Positions 31,337 through 37,027 of a stretch of 37,977 bases of DNA are shown in pieces. The notes beneath the pieces were generated by a model. That model did no database searches. It was not told the origin of the DNA and saw only the letters and a list, made by a program, of their open reading frames with translations. The first letter of the stretch is position 1, and each line of letters opens with the position of its first letter. The translations under genes and the position numbers were made by a program. The DNA is from a virus: positions 1 through 37,977 of the IMG/VR virus record IMGVR_UViG_3300033143_007503; one strand, written 5' to 3'.

Positions 31337-32551
31337 TCAAGAAGCAGGTGAAATCTCTATTTCAACATCATGCCCTTCAAAGGTTTTACCTTGCCCAATA
31401 TTAAGACCATTCACTTCCATATATCCCACAAGCCGATTATAAAATGCACCATTTTCGTTTCGTTGACCTATTTCAAAATTACCAATACTATACCCAGCAT
31501 CTAATAATACTTCACCAGCATTAGCAATGAGATCATCACAACTCATGTTTGGTTTAACTGCGGATATTAACATCCAAATAAAATCATAATCATCATTAAC
31601 AAATTCATCAGCATCATCTAATTCATCATAAGGACTTGATTCTCGTAATGGTGGAACTCTATATTGGGAAACTGCTTCTTTCATACCAGGTAATCTATCC
31701 AACACTTCATCAGGAATTTCATCAATTTGTTGTTGACCAGCTTTCGTATCAACTAGCATTTCTGTATAATCACCATCGCTAGGATCAAAATATCCAGCAT
31801 TTAAATCTTCATCACATGCCATATCGTCAGAAATATAAAGCAAACTATTGCCAGTACCATCTGGCCAATCTACATCTAAAATGGCATTATTATCATCAAT
31901 ACGATAAATCTTAGTCACACGATAAAACGCTTGATTTTGACCTTCATCGCTAAATTCATCAGTATCGTCTAATTTATCATAAGGACTTGATTCATGAAAA
32001 AGGCCAGTTGATCCATAATGCGATGGATGGATCTCGTCAATATACGCATGAATAAGATCTTCCCATGTCCAACCGCCTAATTCTGGAAACGCTACTGGGT
32101 CACTAATTTTACCGATTTTTTGTGTGGTGCCGCGTGATTGTTCTTCAACAATACCATCTCTTATCCAAAAAGTAAGGAGTCCTATAGTATCATGATTACG
32201 TGTTATGCAGTACATACTACCGTATCGTCTAAATTGTAAAACATTATTTAAAAAATCATCAACAACATCATCATAAAATTCATCAGTATCATCTAATTTA
32301 TCGTAAGGACTTGATTCAGTAATATCATATTCTTTTAAACAAGCGTCGCAATAATCAACACCATTAATTTCTTGTATACAATCAGAACAAACGTATCTTC
32401 GGCATTGTTCACATTTAATATTATATGCTTCGTATTCTACTCCATCAGAAGTAACCGGTGAATGACAGATAGGACAAACAAATTCATCTTCAAATTCATC
32501 AACATCGTCTAAATAGTCATAAGGACTAGATTCATAAAGATTGAATAACAT
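31337..32551 (-). CDS. four-module ESSPYD polyprotein (putative internal protein)
   Basis: A 404-aa protein with four modules, each starting SSPYDxLDDxDEF at residues 8, 80, 188 and 305. They follow NLYE, DITE, LFHE and PLRE, so three of four have (L/I)xE directly before the Ser. Module 1 (72 aa) is a zinc-binding domain with four CxxC pairs (CPICHSPV, CEQCRRYVCSDC, CDAC). The other modules are about 100-117 aa, acidic and unrelated in body sequence. This suggests a shuffled set of cargo domains joined by a shared start peptide and released by a prohead-type protease. The start is coupled to the upstream stop as TAATG. Confidence 0.7.
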   Translation of the reverse strand: MLFNLYESSPYDYLDDVDEFEDEFVCPICHSPVTSDGVEYEAYNIKCEQCRRYVCSDCIQEINGVDYCDACLKEYDITESSPYDKLDDTDEFYDDVVDDFLNNVLQFRRYGSMYCITRNHDTIGLLTFWIRDGIVEEQSRGTTQKIGKISDPVAFPELGGWTWEDLIHAYIDEIHPSHYGSTGLFHESSPYDKLDDTDEFSDEGQNQAFYRVTKIYRIDDNNAILDVDWPDGTGNSLLYISDDMACDEDLNAGYFDPSDGDYTEMLVDTKAGQQQIDEIPDEVLDRLPGMKEAVSQYRVPPLRESSPYDELDDADEFVNDDYDFIWMLISAVKPNMSCDDLIANAGEVLLDAGYSIGNFEIGQRNENGAFYNRLVGYMEVNGLNIGQGKTFEGHDVEIEISPAS

Positions 32552-33915
32552 TAAAATTGCCCGTAGTCAAGACCCCAATCCTCTTCGCTATCAGGATTAT
32601 CTGGGTCATCGTAGCCACCTTGCTCATCGTCATAATCATCAGCATCAAAATCATCAACATCGTCATCCAATTGTTGCATCAATTGCATTAATGCTTCTTT
32701 AGGACCGATGGGATCTTCGCCGCTTTTTAATGATTCAATAGTATCGGAGAGAAGTTTATGAATATATTCTGGAGATTGTGCTGCGAGTGCTGATACAATA
32801 TCAACTAATTTGTGGTCTTTTGGGACAATTTGCAAAAAGGATCTCCAAAGTTGTGGGCCAACTTGAATCAACCATGGCTCATCTTCTAAAGCATCTGCTT
32901 CTTGATATATTGATGCTAATTGTGTTTTGCTTAATCCTTCTAAACCATGCATGGATAATACTTCCATGACTCCTTTAATTGTTTCTTGAATCAAAACTGG
33001 GAAATTAATAGCACGAGCAATTACTCTTACTTGTGGTTTTGATGGTTCATATTCTTCATCTGCTTCTGGATTATATTCTTGTTCTTCTGGATTATATTCT
33101 TGTTCTTCTTGTCCTTCTATATCATATTCTTGTTCTTCTTCTGGGTCTTGGTCTTCGCCAAAATCAACTTTTGATGTACCAACTGAAGCATTCTTGAGCA
33201 TGTCTCTCGACATATTAGCAAAATCCATAATCCAATATATATGGGTTGATCCTGATGCCAATTGGCTATACATTTGTATTAATCGTGGATCGATTTGATT
33301 AATCTGATCTACCGCAGCATGATGGATAGTACCCATATTATGAACAGAAGCACCTTGCGTTAAGGCATTCATGGTGATTCTTTTATTCACTTGTTCTCTG
33401 TCGATAGGTACCTGCTGCATTTCTGGTTCTTCTGGTTCTTCTGGTTCTTCCTCTGGTTCATCTAATTCTTGGGCAATTCCTCGCATCTCTCTAGGATCAA
33501 CTAATTTGACATCAAGTATATCTTCTGGAACACCCCATATACTGCTTACCAATTGAACAACAAGATGTTCTAATTCTTCACGATGTGGTTTCTCAGCTGC
33601 ACCAATTTGTTGAAAAACTCGACCAGCTAATTGTGGGAGCATCTGCATAATTTGTCGCGGCTGAGCATTTTGAAGTTGTGGAAATGCTTTTTGGATTGAC
33701 TTAAGAGTATGATCGTAAGATTGCTGGGCAGATTCATCCCCGTACATTGCTAATAAAGGATGTGCAGAAAATGGGTGATTAGATTGGCGAATATTACGCC
33801 AAAAATCTATTGTATTAGGATTAGTACCTCGCTCATACTCCTCAAAAATAAGACCAAAATTATTTGGATCTTCAGTAAGAAGCAATGCAATTTGATTGGG
33901 GGATATAATGCTCAT
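32551..33915 (-). CDS. large acidic phage protein, unknown
   Basis: Unrecognised 454-aa protein. It has a helical N-terminal domain (residues 1-150). An acidic Glu/Pro linker with repeated EEPEEPEEPE follows, then a helical middle (160-250). A second acidic region has EEQEYNPE-type repeats (about 260-300), and a helical domain (305-420) ends in an Asp-rich tail. Long acidic, repeat-rich, helical proteins next to head genes can be scaffolds or portal-associated factors, but this is only a possibility. Its end is coupled to the ESSPYD polyprotein start. AGGTT lies before ATG. Confidence 0.6.
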   Translation of the reverse strand: MSIISPNQIALLLTEDPNNFGLIFEEYERGTNPNTIDFWRNIRQSNHPFSAHPLLAMYGDESAQQSYDHTLKSIQKAFPQLQNAQPRQIMQMLPQLAGRVFQQIGAAEKPHREELEHLVVQLVSSIWGVPEDILDVKLVDPREMRGIAQELDEPEEEPEEPEEPEMQQVPIDREQVNKRITMNALTQGASVHNMGTIHHAAVDQINQIDPRLIQMYSQLASGSTHIYWIMDFANMSRDMLKNASVGTSKVDFGEDQDPEEEQEYDIEGQEEQEYNPEEQEYNPEADEEYEPSKPQVRVIARAINFPVLIQETIKGVMEVLSMHGLEGLSKTQLASIYQEADALEDEPWLIQVGPQLWRSFLQIVPKDHKLVDIVSALAAQSPEYIHKLLSDTIESLKSGEDPIGPKEALMQLMQQLDDDVDDFDADDYDDEQGGYDDPDNPDSEEDWGLDYGQF

Positions 33916-33944
33916 AACCTATATTTGCGGTAAGAGCAAAAATG

Positions 33945-34060
33945 TGGCCGATGACTAGGATTTGCACCCGTGACCTCCGTCAATTAAGACGTTACTCTGG
34001 ACTACCTCTGTAGAGTAATACTCTACAGTTGGCTCCTCAAAGAGGCTGAGCTACATCGGA
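33945..34060 (-). tRNA. tRNA-like element with inserted hairpins
   Basis: Minus-strand ends give CCGATG/CATCGG, TA, then GCTC of a D-arm. The 3' side has a var loop and T-arm start (AGGTC, ACGGG, TGCAAAT), but the T-stem 3' strand is degenerate (CCTAG for expected CCCGT). Inside, CGTC-TTAATT-GACG could be a shrunken anticodon arm. An extra segment of about 38 nt with hairpins CCTC/GAGG and CTGTAGAG/CTCTACAG interrupts the D-loop. Total length is 116 nt. It is probably a decayed or remodelled tRNA. Confidence 0.45.
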
Positions 34061-34100
34061 TGATTATTGGGATAATCACACTTCCACATAATATATTCGC

Positions 34101-34439
34101 CTAAACATTAGGCTTAATTCGAACTGATGCTTTAGCAGGTGGTGTCTTCTTAATTTCCTCTTTCGCGACACCCTTCTTAACGAGCATATCCTTAAGCCCA
34201 TCAACTTCTAAAACTCTTTTTTCATCGATTGTAAGTATAGTCTTCTCACTACCTGCACGAGGCTCAGTAACATCAATTTTACCAAGCCCCTCGATAATAA
34301 TATTTAATTTTTTACCATTAGCAAATTCACGAAGTTCTTCCTTCTTCACATCTAATTCTATTTGCAACCCAGCAACCTGAACTTGTAATGATAACGCAGC
34401 TTTCGCTAATTCCTGCCCAACAGTTTGTACTGCACTCAT
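34101..34439 (-). CDS. small conserved phage protein
   Basis: A 112-aa protein. The N-terminal 45 residues are helical (ELAKAALSLQVQVAGLQIEL). The second half reads IEGLGKIDVTEPRAGSEKTI, then VLEVDGLKDMLVKKGVAKEE, with a basic Lys/Pro tail. Small proteins with a similar plan (helix, GxGxVxVxxP strand, helix) occur in many T4-like phages without known function. GGAG lies 6 nt before ATG. It is divergent from the next plus-strand gene with a 21-bp gap. Confidence 0.6.
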   Translation of the reverse strand: MSAVQTVGQELAKAALSLQVQVAGLQIELDVKKEELREFANGKKLNIIIEGLGKIDVTEPRAGSEKTILTIDEKRVLEVDGLKDMLVKKGVAKEEIKKTPPAKASVRIKPNV

Positions 34440-34460
34440 CAGATTCTCCGTAGATATAAT

Positions 34461-34772
34461 ATGAAAAAATTAACCATAACAAGGCGAATTACTTCACCAC
34501 TCCTGCAAGCGATCCCACAACAAATCAAGCATTTTGATGCTTATATGTACATTGTAGTACCAAGGAAAAAGAATAAAAATGTCCCAAACCATAGGTGGGG
34601 AAGGAATGTGCGACTAGAACCGGTCACACTGAATTGGGATCAGATGAGTATCACTATAGTAATGCCACTAAGTATTAATTATGGTATCAGAGGTTTTGAT
34701 GATCTTGATCCGAATTTTTTTGAAGCTATAGAGGCAGCTTTCTTATCATTGATGCAATCATTCTTGACCTGA
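34461..34772 (+). CDS. hypothetical small protein
   Basis: A 103-aa basic-then-acidic protein from ATG 34461 (MKKLTITRRI). The upstream frame from 34425 would overlap the divergent gene, so the shorter start is preferred. There is no clear Shine-Dalgarno. It shows strands (FDAYMYIVVPRKK, VTLNWDQMSITIVMPLSI) and a C-terminal helix. No family is recognised. It ends 2 bp before the convergent 75-aa gene. Confidence 0.45.
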   Translation: MKKLTITRRITSPLLQAIPQQIKHFDAYMYIVVPRKKNKNVPNHRWGRNVRLEPVTLNWDQMSITIVMPLSINYGIRGFDDLDPNFFEAIEAAFLSLMQSFLT

Positions 34773-34774
34773 TA

Positions 34775-35002
34775 TTATTCCTCATCCTCAGGCGGTTGTG
34801 GTAATCCATGCGGTGGTTGCATTCCATTTTGATTATTAACAGACATAATATATGTCTGTGTTAATTTAAATGCTTCATCTGGTGTAAAACCTTGGCGAAC
34901 ACAACCGAGATAAATCTGCCTCCAAAGACGTGGTATGAGATCTCTAGCACTAGCAAGTGATTGTTCAAGTTGTTGACTACGTTTCGCTTCTTCTGGTGAC
35001 AT
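34775..35002 (-). CDS. small helical protein
   Basis: A 75-aa protein: two helices (KRSQQLEQSLASARDLIPRL, then QGFTPDEAFKLTQTYIMS) with a Pro-rich acidic tail. The phrase GFTPDEAFKLT resembles short phage/bacterial helix motifs of unknown role. Only a weak ribosome site is visible. It is separated from the methyltransferase gene by 37 bp. Confidence 0.5.
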   Translation of the reverse strand: MSPEEAKRSQQLEQSLASARDLIPRLWRQIYLGCVRQGFTPDEAFKLTQTYIMSVNNQNGMQPPHGLPQPPEDEE

Positions 35003-35039
35003 ACCATCTTCTTATAGAGAGAGGAATATTATACCCTAA

Positions 35040-35723
35040 TCAATAAACATATGGGACAATCCAGACATAAAAAATATACTCCTTAGCCCCAACTTTCACT
35101 ATTTTCTTCTCAGTATCAGCATTCGGAATATCATGACTATATGATACTACTCTCGTACCACCAGGAATCCGATAACGAACAGCATCCATCAACTTAGGAA
35201 ACAAATACATCGTAATAACATCAGCTTTACATAAATGATAATCCCTAATATCACCTTCAATAATCAATATCCTATCACCAACTCCTGATTCATCCACTTT
35301 CTTCTGAGCTAACTTAACAGTCTCAGGATTTAATTCAATCCCGACAGCTTTACAACCATATTTCTTCACCGCTTCGATAAGAATCCTAGCATCACCACAT
35401 CCCAAATCATAAAGCACTTCATCCGGTTTTGGATTCACCAATTCCAACATTGCAGGAATTGCTTCATATGGGGTCGGTTCAAAAACAGGTTTCTGAATAG
35501 CTATTTGGGCGGGTATTTGAACAGGTACTATAGGAACTGGTGCGGGTGAGGATCGTGGAGCATATTGAATTTTTGATACTCTACCATTAACGATTTGATA
35601 TCCCGACATTACGCCGAAAATCCGATTGCACATAGCACAATAAGGATTATTACAATATCGTGCTTGGGCTTCTACGCTGAATAATAGAACCAACAAAAAC
35701 ACAAACGTGCGAAAAGCGAACAT
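35040..35723 (-). CDS. exported SAM-dependent methyltransferase
   Basis: A class I methyltransferase with a signal peptide. From ATG 35723 (AGGTG 5 nt upstream), residues 1-21 are MFAFRTFVFLLVLLFSVEAQ plus A, a Sec signal with probable cleavage before RYC. Next is a Cys-rich segment (CNNPYCAMCN), a Pro-rich linker, and the catalytic domain: motif I VLYDLGCGDARIL (about residues 113-125), acidic strand 2 end AVGIELNP, and motif-like EGDIRDY. A C-terminal strand-rich end follows. An exported methyltransferase is unusual for a phage. The substrate is unknown. An alternative longer start (35762) lacks a good site. Confidence 0.75.
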   Translation of the reverse strand: MFAFRTFVFLLVLLFSVEAQARYCNNPYCAMCNRIFGVMSGYQIVNGRVSKIQYAPRSSPAPVPIVPVQIPAQIAIQKPVFEPTPYEAIPAMLELVNPKPDEVLYDLGCGDARILIEAVKKYGCKAVGIELNPETVKLAQKKVDESGVGDRILIIEGDIRDYHLCKADVITMYLFPKLMDAVRYRIPGGTRVVSYSHDIPNADTEKKIVKVGAKEYIFYVWIVPYVY

Positions 35724-35793
35724 ATCATCACCTATATCTAAAGAGATCAAAACAAAGATCAACCTACTTTAGGTTCGCCCGAAGATGATTATA

Positions 35794-35934
35794 TCACACT
35801 TTCCCAAGCACTTTTGGATATGTTAATTTATCATAAGCCACGGTTTTAGCATGTCGAACTGTCGAAGCTTCTACTATGATGGTTCTTTTTTCGCCGGTTG
35901 TTTTATCGTATCCTTGGACTTCATATTTTGGCAT
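35794..35934 (-). CDS. 46-aa small protein
   Basis: A short frame starting MPKYEVQGYDKTTGEKRTII and ending in a TGA at 35794-35796. The pattern (KYEVxGYDxxTGEKRTxxVEA, then an Ala/Lys-rich helix) resembles small beta-beta-alpha phage or bacterial proteins. GAGTG lies upstream. Its first 61 nt overlap the 3' end of the preceding gene in another frame. Overlap and size make it less certain than its neighbours. Confidence 0.5.
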   Translation of the reverse strand: MPKYEVQGYDKTTGEKRTIIVEASTVRHAKTVAYDKLTYPKVLGKV

Positions 35935-36296
35935 TTTTTCACTCTATCTAAAATAAAATTGATAGAATTTGGATCTGATAAATCATAAGCACAAACATTA
36001 TCCGCACATTTTGTGATGACCGCACTAAAACCCACATGTTGAAGATTCTGCACAATTCCAGAATAATGCGGATCGTCATCATTTGATTCTGTAAATGTTA
36101 TAGTATCTGATCTTACAGTAATAGTGAATCCTGAACATACTATTGTATAAGCATTAATAAGTTTATCATCAATCCCCGCTGTTGTATCATGCTCATGCTT
36201 ATTTGCAGAATAATAAAGAGTTGGAACAGCACATGCACGTATATCAAAACGTTCTCTGATTTCTTTTGCTAATTCTTTAGCAATTATGATTATCAT
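35874..36296 (-). CDS. hypothetical protein next to tRNA-Ser
   Basis: A 140-aa protein from ATG 36296 (MIIIIAKELAKEI). The frame extends upstream to 36392 but that part is the tRNA-Ser gene, so the shorter start is chosen although it lacks a clear ribosome site. The beta-rich middle is YTIVCSGFTITVRSDTITF, and a helix and Lys-rich tail close it. Three Cys lie in the last third. No family is recognised. Confidence 0.5.
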   Translation of the reverse strand: MIIIIAKELAKEIRERFDIRACAVPTLYYSANKHEHDTTAGIDDKLINAYTIVCSGFTITVRSDTITFTESNDDDPHYSGIVQNLQHVGFSAVITKCADNVCAYDLSDPNSINFILDRVKKCQNMKSKDTIKQPAKKEPS

Positions 36297-36310
36297 ATTC
36301 GCATCACAAG

Positions 36311-36390
36311 CGGAGGACACGGGATTCGAACCCGCAACCGTTTCCGGCGATCGCTTTCCAAGCGGCCCGCTAACCATTCGCTTATCCTCC
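36311..36390 (-). tRNA. tRNA-Ser (GGA)
   Basis: Class II tRNA. Acceptor GGAGGAT/GTCCTCC with G73, loop TTGGAAA with anticodon GGA, long variable arm (GCCGGAAACGG), and T-arm GCGGG-TTCGAAT-CCCGT. CCA is not encoded. It decodes UCC/UCU. It is the last tRNA of the cluster in transcript order. Confidence 0.92.
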
Positions 36391-36403
36391 AAAGGGTATC
36401 TAG

Positions 36404-36486
36404 TACGGTCGGCGGGATTCGAACCCGCATGGCTGAGAGCCAGTGCGTTTTAAGCACACTGAGTATACCAATTCCTCCACGACCGC
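36404..36486 (-). tRNA. tRNA-Leu (UAA)
   Basis: Class II tRNA. Acceptor GCGGTCG/CGACCGT (G1-U72), A73, D-arm GAG-GAATTGGTATA-CTC, anticodon loop CTTAAAA (TAA), variable arm TGGCTCTCAGCCA and T-arm GCGGG-TTCGAAT-CCCGC. CCA is not encoded. It decodes UUA/UUG. Confidence 0.93.
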
Positions 36487-36823
36487 AAGCTCTCTTGGTG
36501 TGCTGTTACGCCAAAGGGCACAGAGTTAATTCTCTTCGATCCGGGTCTTGCTTGGGCTGATTTTCCAGTTTTCCCAAGTCACCGTCCTATCGCGGTTCTG
36601 GCTAGTTGGATAGGTCACACCGAAGATCTTCATTGCCAGATTGATCTTACAGACCAGACACGAGGACCACTTCGCCCACGCTTAGACGACCTAAATGGGA
36701 CAGAAACACGATTTCTGCATAGGATTTTAACGCCTCTGATCACGGCTGAAACCGCCCCCAACCTTATCGCGGCCCACTCCTTAGATGATGACTGCTCTTA
36801 AGCCAACATTCCAAAAGAAACAG
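36487..36823 (-). ncRNA. structured RNA with 23S GTPase-centre-like segment
   Basis: A 337-nt stretch without a credible ORF lies between tRNA-Leu(UAA) and tRNA-Leu(UAG) and is probably co-transcribed with them. The minus strand shows many stems: CAGAAA/TTTCTG, CCCA-TTAG/CTAA-TGGG, CCTATC/GATAGG, CTTGGG/CCCAAG with inner CTGG/TCAG, and GCC-CTTT-GGC. At its start (36775-36812) the sequence matches the 23S rRNA GTPase-associated centre (E. coli 1055-1091) at about four of five positions. I do not see RNase P, tmRNA or group I intron cores. Function is unknown. Confidence 0.7.
36775..36812 (-). ncRNA. 23S rRNA GTPase-associated-centre-like motif
   Basis: Compared from memory with bacterial 23S rRNA helices 43-44, 31 of 38 positions agree. 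ATGTTGGCTTA, AGCAG, CATCAT and GAGTG are kept. Changes include C to T at position 1075, which keeps a G-U pair, and swapped AG/GA at 1068-1069. The thiostrepton and EF-G contact base A1067 is kept. A further GCGATAAG follows, similar to the rRNA GCGTAATAG, after a short insert. Confidence 0.65.
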
Positions 36824-36906
36824 TACGGATGAAAGGACTCGAACCTTCACGAGCCGAAGCTCACAACTTCCTAAGAGTTGCGTGTCTACCATTCCACCAC
36901 ATCCGC
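36824..36906 (-). tRNA. tRNA-Leu (UAG)
   Basis: Class II tRNA. Acceptor GCGGATG/CATCCGT (G1-U72), A73, D-arm GTG-GAATGGTAGA-CAC, anticodon loop CTTAGGA (TAG), variable arm GAGCTTCGGCTC and T-arm GAAGG-TTCGAGT-CCTTT. CCA is not encoded. It decodes CUA and other CUN codons. Confidence 0.93.
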
Positions 36907-36911
36907 ATCAG

Positions 36912-36996
36912 TACGGTCGAGAGGATTCGAACCTCCACGGACAATAATGCCCTCTAGGCCCTCAACCTAGCGTGTCTACCATTCCACCACGACCGC
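36912..36996 (-). tRNA. tRNA-Leu (GAG)
   Basis: Class II tRNA. Acceptor GCGGTCG/CGACCGT (G1-U72), A73, anticodon stem CTAGG/CCTAG with loop TTGAGGG (GAG), long variable arm and T-arm GGAGG-TTCGAAT-CCTCT. It lies 5 nt before tRNA-Leu(UAG), so both come from one precursor. It decodes CUC/CUU. Confidence 0.92.
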
Positions 36997-37027
36997 AAAT
37001 CAAATTGTTACAAACGACCCAGCCCAA

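Noticed and set aside
10901-33927. Shared CAAATATAG motif on the minus strand at 10901, 21622 and 33919 as a promoter
   Set aside because: One copy is simply the end of a coding sequence and spacing to starts is inconsistent.
35040-35723. DNA-modifying restriction-type methyltransferase
   Set aside because: There is no target recognition domain or DPPY/NPPY motif, and a signal peptide is present.
36653-36669. Plus-strand resemblance to the sarcin-ricin loop (ACGAGGACC)
   Set aside because: It is on the strand opposite to the tRNAs and GAC-like motif, short, and lacks the flanking stem.
36487-36823. RNase P RNA, tmRNA or group I intron
   Set aside because: No RNase P CR-I/CR-V signatures, no tmRNA tRNA-like ends with tag frame, and no P7 core of a group I intron could be found.
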